In this document: positions 33,139 to 41,284 of the stretch, one piece after another | Numbering within the stretch: the first letter of the stretch is position 1 | Layout of the letters: each line of letters begins with the position of its first letter | Assembly: GCF_008757455.1 (NCBI RefSeq) | Contig: NZ_VCMV01000025.1 | Location: forward strand, 634 to 64,633 | Direction: 5' to 3' | DNA length: 64,000 nt | Source: Microvirga brassicacearum | Lineage (GTDB): Bacteria > Pseudomonadota > Alphaproteobacteria > Rhizobiales > Beijerinckiaceae | Program-made: the position numbers and the translations under genes | Notes under the pieces: generated by a model | Database searches by the model: none | The model's input: the letters and a program-made list of their open reading frames with translations, nothing else | Told to the model about the DNA's origin: nothing

Positions 33139-34244
33139 GCGGGCTTCGCGTCGTCGTCCTTGGACTGAGCCTCTCCTCATCGTGGGGCAACGGCCATGCG
33201 ACCACGTTCCGTGCTCTTCTCAAAGCTTTCGCCGCGCGCGGACACGACGTTCTCTTCCTTGAGCGCGATGTACCCTGGTATGCAGCACATCGAGACCTGA
33301 TCGATCCGGACTACTGCAGCCTCGCATTCTACGCCAGCCTGAGCGACCTCGAACGCTTCCGCGAGGCTGTTGAAACGGCCCATGCGGTGATTGTCGGGTC
33401 CTATGTGCCCGATGGTGTCGCTATCGGCCAATGGGTTCAAGAGACGGCCAATGGCGTTGCGGCATTTTATGACATCGATACGCCAGTCACACTGGCGAAG
33501 CTTAAGCGGGGTGAGTGCGAGTATCTGAACCCCAAGCTGATCCAGAATTACGATGTCTATTTTTCGTTCACGGGCGGGCCCACGCTCGACGTCCTGATGG
33601 ATTGTTATGGTTCTCCATCCGCGCGGGCACTTTACTGTTCTGTCGATCCGGAGGACTATCCGGTGCTCGATCGGCAAAAACGCTGGGATCTCAGTTATCT
33701 TGGCACCTATAGCCCAGACCGCCAGCCCACGTTGGAGCGCCTCATGATCGAACCAGCGCGACGCGCATCTGAACTGCGCTTCGTCGTGGCGGGGCCGCAA
33801 TATCCACCGAACATCGATTGGCCGACAAATGTGGAGCGCATCGATCATGTTCCGCCAGGCGAGCACGCGATTTTCTATGCGCAGAGCCGCTTCACACTCA
33901 ACGTGACGCGCGCGGACATGATCCGCGCTGGCTTCAGTCCGAGCGTCCGATTGTTTGAGGCCGCCGCATGCGGCACACCGGTAATCTCGGATAGATGGGA
34001 CGGAATCGAAACCCTGCTGTCCCCCGATCGAGAGATCGTGCTGGCGCACACGTCGGATCAGGTGCTCTCCGTTCTCCGGACGTGGACCGAGGATCGATCT
34101 GCCGAGATGGGGCGTGCAGCCAGGCGGCGGATCCTGGCGGAGCACACGGCAAACCATCGTGCCTGCTCGCTCGAAGCCGCGTTGATCCATGCGATGCAGA
34201 AGGAACGTCAACCCTTGCAGACGATCGGCCTCCCGAGCCTGTGA
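33135..34244 (+). CDS. CgeB-like glycosyltransferase (tandem copy 3)
   Basis: A 369-residue third copy. It opens VVLGLSLSSSWGNGHATTFR and carries the FYDIDTPVTLAKLKRG segment and the donor signature SVRLFEAAACGTPVISDRW. It is the last gene of the operon, ending 25 bp before the convergent Gfo/Idh gene. Three CgeB-like genes in a row after one GT4 suggest sequential addition of several sugars to one glycan. This is inference from gene order. Confidence 0.88.
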   Translation: MSGLRVVVLGLSLSSSWGNGHATTFRALLKAFAARGHDVLFLERDVPWYAAHRDLIDPDYCSLAFYASLSDLERFREAVETAHAVIVGSYVPDGVAIGQWVQETANGVAAFYDIDTPVTLAKLKRGECEYLNPKLIQNYDVYFSFTGGPTLDVLMDCYGSPSARALYCSVDPEDYPVLDRQKRWDLSYLGTYSPDRQPTLERLMIEPARRASELRFVVAGPQYPPNIDWPTNVERIDHVPPGEHAIFYAQSRFTLNVTRADMIRAGFSPSVRLFEAAACGTPVISDRWDGIETLLSPDREIVLAHTSDQVLSVLRTWTEDRSAEMGRAARRRILAEHTANHRACSLEAALIHAMQKERQPLQTIGLPSL

Positions 34245-34269
34245 CAGGCGGCTTTGCTTCTCTATGTCG

Positions 34270-35295
34270 TCAGCGCCCGTAGACCCGATCGAGCACGCGC
34301 GCCACATCGATCAGATGATCAGCCGAGGGATCGAACTTCTCTCCTCCAGCCAGTCGCATTGCCCATTCGCCTGCCGCGCGGCCACCCCACGCGTCCGGTG
34401 GGCTTGAGAGGGTCTCACGAGCAGTCGCACGATAGCGTTCGGCGACGAAGTCGTAAAAGGAGCCGTTCACGTTGCGAAACGCCGCGCCGCCGTCCGTGCC
34501 GTAGAACGCAGCGGAAATCAGGGCATCGCAACCCGCCTGCAGGCGCCATGAGCAGGCAAGCTGCAGGGTGGCGGCCGTTTCCAGCTCCACAGTCGCCAAG
34601 GCATAATCCTCCACGCGGTCGGGACGCGGACCCAAGCGCTCACCGCCTGCGAACAAGTGTCCGCTAACACGAGACACGCCCGGATAGTCCAGCGCCCATA
34701 ACGCCAGGTCAACCATGTGCACACCGAGGTCCATCACGCAGCCCCCGCCCGAAAGCGCGGGATCGTAAAACCATGGCTTGTCTGGTCCGTAGGCATTGTG
34801 AAAGGCCAGGTCCACGGCATAGATCCGTCCAAGTTGCCCGGAGCGGATGAGCTCGCGGATCTGGCGCATGCCTTCGGTGTACCGATAGGATAGATCGACG
34901 CCGAGGAGGCGATTTGCATTGCGAGCGGCGCTCACAACGGCTCGCACTTCGGCCTCCGTTCGCCCAAGCGGTTTCTGGCAAAACACGGCTGCTCCAGCCT
35001 CGAGCGCGCGGATGGACTGTTGCGCATGCAGCGCACTAGGGGTCGCGATGACGACACCGTCCACGCCGATGTCCAGCAGTTCGTCAAGGGTCGAGACGAG
35101 GGCAGCATCGGGCGCTGCCTGTTGCGCCTGGGCCGCCATTTCAGCTGATGGATCTGCAATAGCGGCCACATCGACGGCACCTGTTTCAACGATCGCTTGC
35201 ATTCGATGTCGGCCGATCCAGCCCACACCGAGAAAACCGACGCGAGGCCGAGTGCCCGGTGCCTCACGCTGCCAGCCGGCGACAACCTCCGTCAT
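34270..35295 (-). CDS. Gfo/Idh/MocA family oxidoreductase
   Basis: A 341-residue NAD(P)-dependent sugar dehydrogenase-like protein. The Rossmann motif GFLGVGWIGRHRMQAIVETG, then VFCQKPLGRTEAEVRAVVSA containing the family EKP-like (here QKP) motif, and GGCVMDLGVHMVDLALW with the conserved DxxxH near residue 190. It would oxidise or reduce a sugar, inositol or biliverdin-type substrate. It overlaps the preceding zinc alcohol dehydrogenase by 4 bp (ATGA). Such pairs often neighbour this type of glycan cluster, so it may help make a modified sugar. Confidence 0.9.
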   Translation of the reverse strand: MTEVVAGWQREAPGTRPRVGFLGVGWIGRHRMQAIVETGAVDVAAIADPSAEMAAQAQQAAPDAALVSTLDELLDIGVDGVVIATPSALHAQQSIRALEAGAAVFCQKPLGRTEAEVRAVVSAARNANRLLGVDLSYRYTEGMRQIRELIRSGQLGRIYAVDLAFHNAYGPDKPWFYDPALSGGGCVMDLGVHMVDLALWALDYPGVSRVSGHLFAGGERLGPRPDRVEDYALATVELETAATLQLACSWRLQAGCDALISAAFYGTDGGAAFRNVNGSFYDFVAERYRATARETLSSPPDAWGGRAAGEWAMRLAGGEKFDPSADHLIDVARVLDRVYGR

Positions 35296-36278
35296 CGGAA
35301 CACCACCAGTGCTTTTAAAAATCCTTCAGGACGGTCGCGCGTAGCGTTGAGTGCGTCGTCCAATCGTTCAAGCGGGAAGAAATGCGTGTAGAGAGAGCGT
35401 GGATCGACGCGTCCGGACGCCACGGCATCGACGGCTTCACGAATGCCCTGCAGGTAAATTTTGGGATCGCGCTCATGCGCGTTGATCACGTCCAGGCCAC
35501 GCCAGTTCCACAGCCACATATTGATTTGCCGGGGACCGTCCTGATGATAACCAGCAATGATCAATCGTCCGCGTTCCCGGGTGATCTCCGCCGCCAAGTC
35601 GAGCGGCCACTGCTTTCCGACTGCCTCTATGACGAGGTCGCAAAAAACGCCGCCGGTCAGCTCTTTGAGGCGCGCGATGATATCGTTGTGATCTTCCATC
35701 CGAATGGTCTCCGCCGCACCCATGGTGCGGGCGATGTCCAGCGAAAAAGAACGTCGTGAAATGGCGATCACCCGCGCCCCGGCATTCGTTGCAAGTTGTG
35801 TCAGGATGGCGCCGAGGAAGCCAATCCCGATGATCGCAACTGTTTGTCCGGCTTTGATGTTGCTGCGGCGGAAGATGTTCATTGCGCAGCCAAGCGGTTC
35901 TCCTGGGAAAGGCAGGCTCGCGAGCGAGGCGGGGAGCCGCACCACGGAACCCGCCTCGGCGACATCATATTCGGCATAACTCTTGTACGAGAGAGCGGCG
36001 ACGCGGTCGCCGATCCCGAGCCCCTCGACGCCTTCGCCGACGGCATCGATTATGCCCCAGCCTTCGTGGCCCAATGAGCCGGCCTCAGTTGGGTAGCTCA
36101 TCCAGTCCGGTCCGGCCCATGGGGTGAGGTTGGATGCGCAAACGCCGCATCCTTCGAGCCGCACTCGGACCTGTCCTGTTCCAGGCTTGGGGATCCGCAC
36201 AGGCTCGATTTTTAACCGGCCGGGTCCGGTCAGAACTGCGGCTCTCATTGTCCGGGGCATTGCTGCCGGCTCTGTCAT
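35292..36278 (-). CDS. Zinc-type alcohol dehydrogenase (MDR family)
   Basis: A 328-residue medium-chain dehydrogenase. LEGCGVCASNLTPWAG carries the catalytic zinc Cys, SLGHEGWGIIDAVG the His-Glu zinc ligands, and IIGIGFLGAILTQLATNAGA the nucleotide motif. The usual structural-zinc four-cysteine lobe is not visible, so this is probably a single-zinc form. It presumably oxidises a sugar alcohol or ketose on the same pathway as the following Gfo/Idh enzyme (4-bp overlap). ATG at 36278 is used; an ATG at the in-frame MPRTMRAAV (about 36260) is also possible. Confidence 0.88.
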   Translation of the reverse strand: MTEPAAMPRTMRAAVLTGPGRLKIEPVRIPKPGTGQVRVRLEGCGVCASNLTPWAGPDWMSYPTEAGSLGHEGWGIIDAVGEGVEGLGIGDRVAALSYKSYAEYDVAEAGSVVRLPASLASLPFPGEPLGCAMNIFRRSNIKAGQTVAIIGIGFLGAILTQLATNAGARVIAISRRSFSLDIARTMGAAETIRMEDHNDIIARLKELTGGVFCDLVIEAVGKQWPLDLAAEITRERGRLIIAGYHQDGPRQINMWLWNWRGLDVINAHERDPKIYLQGIREAVDAVASGRVDPRSLYTHFFPLERLDDALNATRDRPEGFLKALVVFR

Positions 36279-36464
36279 CCTGGTTTCATCTCGACGATCA
36301 GTGGAACGAATCCCGTGGGTTGCTCCTGGTCGATTCCGCAATTCTTCCTCCGCACATAGAGGTTGCGGAAATAGAGTAACGAACAAGCGCTTCAAGAAGC
36401 GCTGTGAGCATCCATCCTTCAGGAGCGTTGCGGACGTGCCGAGCAGGTGCCCCGATGAGAGCGC

Positions 36465-37022
36465 CTATTGCGCAGAGCGACGATCCTCCGCGTCGAGCTT
36501 GTCCAGCACCTCCTCGGGGACCACATCCCGTTCCAACTCGGACAAACTCGGATCGCTCGCTTCATCGATACGCAGATGCCGCGCGATGGCGATTGTGAGG
36601 GAAAGGAGGCGGGTGATCTCGTGCTCGGACAGGAGGTTCGTCTGGAGATCCAGCTCCGCTCGCCGTTCCGCGGCGGCAGCGTCCCTGTTCTGACTGATCA
36701 GCACGAACGTGGAGAGGAAAATGGCCTCAACCGAGGCCACGGTTGCGAGAATAACGAAGGTCGGATCGAACGGCGGGATGGATGGCAGCCACCCGAGATT
36801 GATCCACGTCCACCCGCCAACAAAAGCCAGGTGAATATAAATGAACGTCATGCTGCCGGCGAACTGGGTTATGGTCGCTGCGATCTTGTCCTGCAGGCTC
36901 GCAGCCTGCTTCTCCTCTTCGCGTCGCTTGCGCAAGAGCTTGATATTGCGGCTCAGGACGGTGGCGAAGCCTTCCGAACTGTCACCGCGAGGTTCGGTGT
37001 GCTTGCTACCCGCAGGGCCCAC
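36465..37022 (-). CDS. DUF1003 membrane protein
   Basis: A 185-residue member of the DUF1003 family. LQDKIAATITQFAGSMTFIYIHLAFVG and LATVASVEAIFLSTFVLISQNRDAAAAERRAELD are the two signature transmembrane regions, with a short loop (WLPSIPPFDPTF) between; the C-terminal half is helical and charged. Function unknown. The start is GTG at 37022 with GGGAG seven bases upstream. It is monocistronic, between the zinc dehydrogenase and the heme-locus fragments. Confidence 0.9.
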   Translation of the reverse strand: MGPAGSKHTEPRGDSSEGFATVLSRNIKLLRKRREEEKQAASLQDKIAATITQFAGSMTFIYIHLAFVGGWTWINLGWLPSIPPFDPTFVILATVASVEAIFLSTFVLISQNRDAAAAERRAELDLQTNLLSEHEITRLLSLTIAIARHLRIDEASDPSLSELERDVVPEEVLDKLDAEDRRSAQ

Positions 37023-37185
37023 AATCCGCTCCCGAAATCAACATTTCAGGAAGTGAACGCCGCCATTTGCGAAGGGTTCACACGGCAAGGGAGCCCACAA
37101 GCCCGTGCGGGAAGCGTACCTTCGTTGCAGCGGCGCGCTGGCACGGCGAACCCGGGCGCGAGGCCACGCTTCTGTGCCATGCCGT

Positions 37186-37563
37186 TTAGTTGTTTCGGCG
37201 ATTTGGCCGTTGGCAGGGCAGGGTCCATTGCGGCGGCGGAAGGCGTTGCGTCACCAGACGAACCCCAAAGAACCCGTCAAGCCGCTCCGGCGTCAACACC
37301 TCGTCAGCTTGGCCTATCGTGAGAAGACGGCCCTCGTACATGAGCGCGAGCTCGTCTGCCGTGTGGGCAGCAAGCTGGAGATCGTGCAAAACCGCAACGA
37401 TTGTCAAACCCTCCGCAGTGAGGCGGCGAGCTTCCTGGAGCAATGCAAGCTGATGTCTCAGGTCGAGGCTGGCGGTTGGCTCATCGAGAAACAGCACCTG
37501 GCGTGCTTCCATTGTTCGTCCAGCTTTCAGTTGCGCGAGCACGCGTGCGAAATGGACCCGCTG
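37186..37563 (-). pseudogene. hmuV: hmuV fragment: C-terminal part of heme ABC transporter ATPase
   Basis: The frame encodes only the last roughly 125 residues of an HmuV-type ATPase: QRVHFARVLAQL just after the lost LSGGE signature, Walker B with D-loop VLFLDEPTASLD, and H-loop VLHDLQLAA. Walker A and the N-terminal half are missing. The fragment begins where hmuU sequence stops, at about 37563, in a different reading frame, so the junction is a deletion scar rather than a fusion. No functional ATPase can be made. Confidence 0.85.
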
Positions 37564-38006
37564 GCGCCGAGGTGGTACGCCTCTGCTTCTCCGAGCCCCA
37601 GGGCATTCAGGCCCCGCGCCAGAAATGGCGTCGCGAGCAGCATTGGGAAGATAAGCGGGAACACGGCTGTTACCTTGGTCCATGTCGCGCCGCCAAGCGA
37701 GCCGAGCGACCAGAATGCGAGGTCGCGTAATTGACGGTCGTTGCTGAGGTAAGAGAAGAGCCCCATGACGGCGCCCGCCACCGCGCCGAAGGCAACCCCC
37801 GCGAGAAGCATCGTCGCGATGGATGTGCGTCCGCCCCGCGTTGCAACCAGATAGAGCGGCCAAGTTGTTAACAGGCCGCCGAGGAAAGCACCTACCGGCA
37901 ACGCGCCAAACGGAATGGGACCGATGAGTGGAGCAAGGAGCGTGTCCCCGAGGGTGATCGTCGCCGCCGCCGCAAGCGCCGCTCCGGCCGAAACGCCCAC
38001 GAGGAA
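37564..38006 (-). pseudogene. hmuU: hmuU fragment: middle of heme ABC transporter permease
   Basis: The frame encodes about 147 residues of a FecCD-type permease: VGVSAGAALAAAATI, then FLGGLLTTWPLYL, ATMLLAGVAFGAVAGAVMGLF and FWSLGSLGGATW, ending in LNALGLGEAEAYHLG. The first roughly 90 residues and the C-terminal helices are absent. At the right end, similarity stops inside a NPL-(F)LVGVSAGA-type motif where the hutX start region begins, implying a second breakpoint. Together with hmuV this is a decayed heme-uptake operon. Confidence 0.85.
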
Positions 38007-38569
38007 TGAGAGGGTTGATGATGCGGCCGTTGTCCCAAACGTCCGTATCCTGCACCACGGAGGCTTCGATCAGGCAGGGACTTGAGGCGAAGTCCGATGG
38101 TGTTCTGGAGGTCGTCGCGGCCGATCATAATGTGCCGCTGCAACGCGTAGTCGACTCTCTGCCGGCCGGCATGGCGATTGCGGCAGACGGAAGCCTGTTT
38201 GAACAGGCTTGGCGCGATATGACGGAGTGGGGTGAAATGACCTTTATCGTTCATACGCGAGACGGCGTGTTCGAGTGCAGCGGGGCAATACCGCCGGAGT
38301 CAGCGGGTCGGGGCTACTTCAACGTTCGCGGGGAAAGCCCCCTAAGCGGACATCTCAAGGCAGAGCGTTGTCGCTCGATCTATTTTGTCGATCGACCGTT
38401 TTTTGGAAAACGCTCCTGCCCGGTGCATTTCATCAACATAGACGGCGAGGCCATGTTCAAGATCTTCGTCGGCCGGAACGGCGACCGGAGCCTCAAGGGG
38501 GATCAGGTCGCACGATTCGAAGCACTGCGTGAGATGTTGTCGCAGCATGCCCATTTCGCCGAATTCTGA
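38006..38569 (+). CDS. hutX: HutX/ChuX-like heme utilisation carrier
   Basis: A 187-residue protein matching the HutX/ChuX cytosolic heme-carrier family: IRQGLEAKSDGVLEVVAADH, WGEMTFIVHTRDGVFECSGA, RGYFNVRGESPLSGHL and YFVDRPFFGKRSCPVHFINIDG, ending AMFKIFVGRNGDRSLKGDQVARFEAL. It binds heme and hands it to degradation. The first about 20 residues (before TTEASIRQ) are unlike the family and are contributed by sequence at the rearrangement breakpoint, so the native start may be altered. With hmuU and hmuV broken nearby, it may now be an orphan. Confidence 0.88.
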   Translation: MRGLMMRPLSQTSVSCTTEASIRQGLEAKSDGVLEVVAADHNVPLQRVVDSLPAGMAIAADGSLFEQAWRDMTEWGEMTFIVHTRDGVFECSGAIPPESAGRGYFNVRGESPLSGHLKAERCRSIYFVDRPFFGKRSCPVHFINIDGEAMFKIFVGRNGDRSLKGDQVARFEALREMLSQHAHFAEF

Positions 38570-38593
38570 ATGGAGCGGACCGGAACACCGGTA

Positions 38594-38616
38594 TCGAGCG
38601 CATCAGCGGCGCTCGA
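38594..38616. terminator. Possible hairpin between hutX and the following convergent gene
   Basis: TCGAGCGC (38594-38601) pairs with GCGCTCGA (38609-38616) over 8 bp with a 7-base loop, 25 bp after the hutX stop. It overlaps the last codons of the leftward gene and has no T-tract; termination is possible only. Confidence 0.3.
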
Positions 38617-39682
38617 GTCTTTCGCGCAAGGCCTGCATGTCCTTGTAGACCGCTTCAAGATCGCTGACGTGGAATCCCCTCGCGAGCTCGGGTGAGTGGG
38701 CCCTCAACGCGTCGTGCAGCTCTCCCGTATACCGGGCGGTTCCGTCCGGTTCGACGACGAGGCCCTTCTCCGCCTCGAAGGCGCTGTTCCAGGCGATCGC
38801 TTCTTTCCAAGGCAAGTTCGGCGGGAGATCGAGATCAAGCGCGCCGTCCCGCAACCGAACCGGGTAGCCGCCAGGAAGGCCGTTAGGACCAGGGGCGTGA
38901 CCCTCCCACGGGTCATCCTGGGCCAAGGCAAGGACCAGGGGGACGCCGCTTGCACCGGAAATGTCGATGACAGGCTCCGGCGTAAGTTTTACATCCGTGA
39001 ATTCGCCATAGACGTCGGGGATCTCGCGCCCATCGATCCAGACGCGCGGCGGCTTCCCCGCGCGCTCGCTCGCCTTCGCCCTGAACGGCGCGAGATTCTG
39101 GTAATGCGCCAGAAGTTTAATGCGATCACGATCGATCTGGTGAGCGCCGGCAAAAACTGCCGACAGGATGGCGACATTTCCCATGCCGCTGACGACAGCG
39201 TGCCCCGACGAAGTAATGATGCCATTGACCACATCGGGGAACGAACAGTTGATCAATGCGATCGCCCGCCCGCTTGCTGTGATCGCATGAGCAACACGGG
39301 ACGAAATCAGCGCCTGTGAGACAGCCGTGGCGCTCAAGCCACCCTTGCGAACCAGATCAGACCATGCGTCGCCCGTCGTCGCGATAACAGCCGAAGTCTG
39401 GACGGACGCTGCCTGGACGATCACCTTCGGCTCGGTTTCTGCGATCATTCGCGCCGGCGCCGCAGGTTCAAGGAGATCAACTTCCAAACCGCGAAAGCGG
39501 GCAGGACAGCCAAAGATCGATGCTCGGGCATTTGCTGCCGTCACGAGCCAGTTCAAGCGTTCCCGATTGCGCCCGGCGATGACACCCTCGACGGGCTTCT
39601 TCGCGGTAGCGGCGATATCGAAGACGATACGAGCGGCGAAGCTGCCAGTTCCGGAGACCAGCACGTCACATGATTCGACCAT
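38603..39682 (-). CDS. Rossmann-fold protein of unknown function (catabolic operon)
   Basis: A 359-residue protein. The N-terminus (VLVSGTGSFAARIVFDIAATA) is a nucleotide-binding-like strand-turn-helix followed by an Arg-rich second strand (GVIAGRNRERLNWL), suggesting NADP(H) use, then IVQAASVQTSA and ALINCSFPDVVNG. The C-terminal half has LPGGYPVRLRDG. It resembles saccharopine-dehydrogenase-like or opine-type reductases in overall pattern, but no family is confidently recognised. ATG at 39682 has GGAGAAG upstream. It is the last gene of the leftward IclR-linked operon, so it probably acts on the same substrate or an acid derived from it. Confidence 0.7.
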   Translation of the reverse strand: MVESCDVLVSGTGSFAARIVFDIAATAKKPVEGVIAGRNRERLNWLVTAANARASIFGCPARFRGLEVDLLEPAAPARMIAETEPKVIVQAASVQTSAVIATTGDAWSDLVRKGGLSATAVSQALISSRVAHAITASGRAIALINCSFPDVVNGIITSSGHAVVSGMGNVAILSAVFAGAHQIDRDRIKLLAHYQNLAPFRAKASERAGKPPRVWIDGREIPDVYGEFTDVKLTPEPVIDISGASGVPLVLALAQDDPWEGHAPGPNGLPGGYPVRLRDGALDLDLPPNLPWKEAIAWNSAFEAEKGLVVEPDGTARYTGELHDALRAHSPELARGFHVSDLEAVYKDMQALRERLERR

Positions 39683-39731
39683 CTCTCTTCTCCTGCCGAT
39701 ACAAGCTCTTATCGCTATTGCCTCAGTGAAA

Positions 39732-41261
39732 TTAACGCGACGCCATCCGATCCCAGCAATCGTCGCTGCGTGTCGAGAGCTTGTGCTTCATGATGCGTTG
39801 GCTGACCGTGCGCTCGAATTCGTCGACCACCGCGATGTAGCGGGGGTTCTGGTAGGGCGCGAGCCTCTCGCCAAGCCACGCCGACATCTTTTCGGGATCG
39901 ACGCGATGACCAGCCTTCGGCTTTACGAAGAGCTTGATGTCCTGTTCGCCGATATCCGTTGAAACGCCCACCATCGCGCAATCCTCCACATCCGGGAAAT
40001 CCGCAGCCACGTGCTCGACCTCCCAGGCCGAGACGTTCTCGCCACGGCAACGCACGCTGTCGGTCATGCGACCATGGAAGTAAAGGTTTCCCTGATCGTC
40101 GAACGATCCGAGATCGCCGGTGTAAAGAGCCCCACCACGCAACGTCTTCGCGGTCGCCTCCGGGTTGTCGAAATAGCCGGGGAACAAAGCTCCTTTTCGG
40201 GAGGTGCGAACGACGATCTCACCGCGCTCGCCGATCGGTACCCGGGCGCCGGTTTCATCCAGAAGCTCGACAGTGAACCACGGCATGGGTCGACCGACAG
40301 AGCCGACGAGGCCGGTGTTGTTATAGGTGGTGATGCTCGAAGCTTCCGTCATGCCATAGCATTCGCGGATCTGGATGCCGAAACGGTCCTGGAATTGGCC
40401 CCATACATCCGGTGGGCAGCCGCCGCCCCACGCAATCTTGACGCCGTGCTTACGGTCGAGGTCCGATGGCGGCTGTTTCAGGAGAATTTGCAGAATTCCG
40501 CCGAGGTGGTGGATATGCGTGGCGCCTTCCGCAACCGTCTGTTGCCAGAAGCGGCTGGCGCTGAAGCGATCGACCATGGCAAGGCGAATGTTACGAATCA
40601 TCGGCAATGGCAGGAGTTGCGCACCGCCAATATGATAAAGCGGCTCCCACACGAAAAAGACGTCCCCCGGCGTGGCGGCTGAGACGAGGCCGACAGCTTC
40701 GCTCGCTAGACGCAGCATCCTGTGCGACACGACGGCGCCTTTGGGGCGGCCTGTCGTTCCCGATGTGTACATGATCGCAAACGGAGCATCGGCAGCAGGC
40801 GTTCGCTCGGAAAACGCGGATGTTCCTCGAAGCGCATCCGCGAGCGAGTCGGATATTGCATCGGTGTCATTGACAAGAACGGGAGGCGCCGGATTCCCCA
40901 GAGCTTCCCGCGCGAGCGGTGCGAGATCGGCGTCAGCTATCACCAGACCGGGACGAGAATGTTCCAGAAGGTACCGCAGGCCTTCTCCCCGCTGCTGAGC
41001 GTTGACCGGAATCCACACGATGCCAGCCTTTGCGAGTCCAAAAATAGCCGAGAGCGCCGGAACGCTGTTACGCATCATGACGGCGACGTGATCGCCCGGC
41101 CGATAACCCTCGCGGCGAAGGAAAGCCGCGAAAGCCGACGACTCGCGATCGAGTTGCGCGAACGTGATCGGGTCGCCGTTGAACTTCGCATAGATCCCTT
41201 CGGGATCGGCCACGGCGCGAGCATGGAGCAGGTCGACAAAACCTTCATCGTCGAATGTCAT
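39732..41261 (-). CDS. AMP-forming acyl-CoA ligase (crotonobetaine/carnitine-CoA ligase-like)
   Basis: A 509-residue ANL enzyme. The P-loop-like A3 motif IMYTSGTTGRPKGAV, A5 ECYGMTEASS, A7 YTGDLGSFDDQGNLYFHGRM, and the C-terminal hinge with RCRGENVSAWEVEH are all visible. The catalytic C-terminal Lys is replaced or uncertain in TVSQRIMKHKL. It activates a carboxylic acid as an acyl-AMP then acyl-CoA. With the enoyl-CoA hydratase upstream in the operon it would feed a CoA-dependent degradation of the imported compound. Substrate is unknown; similarity to CaiC-like ligases is by motif impression only. Confidence 0.9.
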   Translation of the reverse strand: MTFDDEGFVDLLHARAVADPEGIYAKFNGDPITFAQLDRESSAFAAFLRREGYRPGDHVAVMMRNSVPALSAIFGLAKAGIVWIPVNAQQRGEGLRYLLEHSRPGLVIADADLAPLAREALGNPAPPVLVNDTDAISDSLADALRGTSAFSERTPAADAPFAIMYTSGTTGRPKGAVVSHRMLRLASEAVGLVSAATPGDVFFVWEPLYHIGGAQLLPLPMIRNIRLAMVDRFSASRFWQQTVAEGATHIHHLGGILQILLKQPPSDLDRKHGVKIAWGGGCPPDVWGQFQDRFGIQIRECYGMTEASSITTYNNTGLVGSVGRPMPWFTVELLDETGARVPIGERGEIVVRTSRKGALFPGYFDNPEATAKTLRGGALYTGDLGSFDDQGNLYFHGRMTDSVRCRGENVSAWEVEHVAADFPDVEDCAMVGVSTDIGEQDIKLFVKPKAGHRVDPEKMSAWLGERLAPYQNPRYIAVVDEFERTVSQRIMKHKLSTRSDDCWDRMASR

Positions 41262-41284
41262 CGGAGTCTCTCGAAGTATTCAAA

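Noticed and set aside
37186-38058. A continuous 290-codon leftward frame through the heme-locus remnants
   Set aside because: Only the last about 125 codons resemble HmuV; the rest is an out-of-frame reading of hmuU fragment sequence, so it is not a real fused protein.
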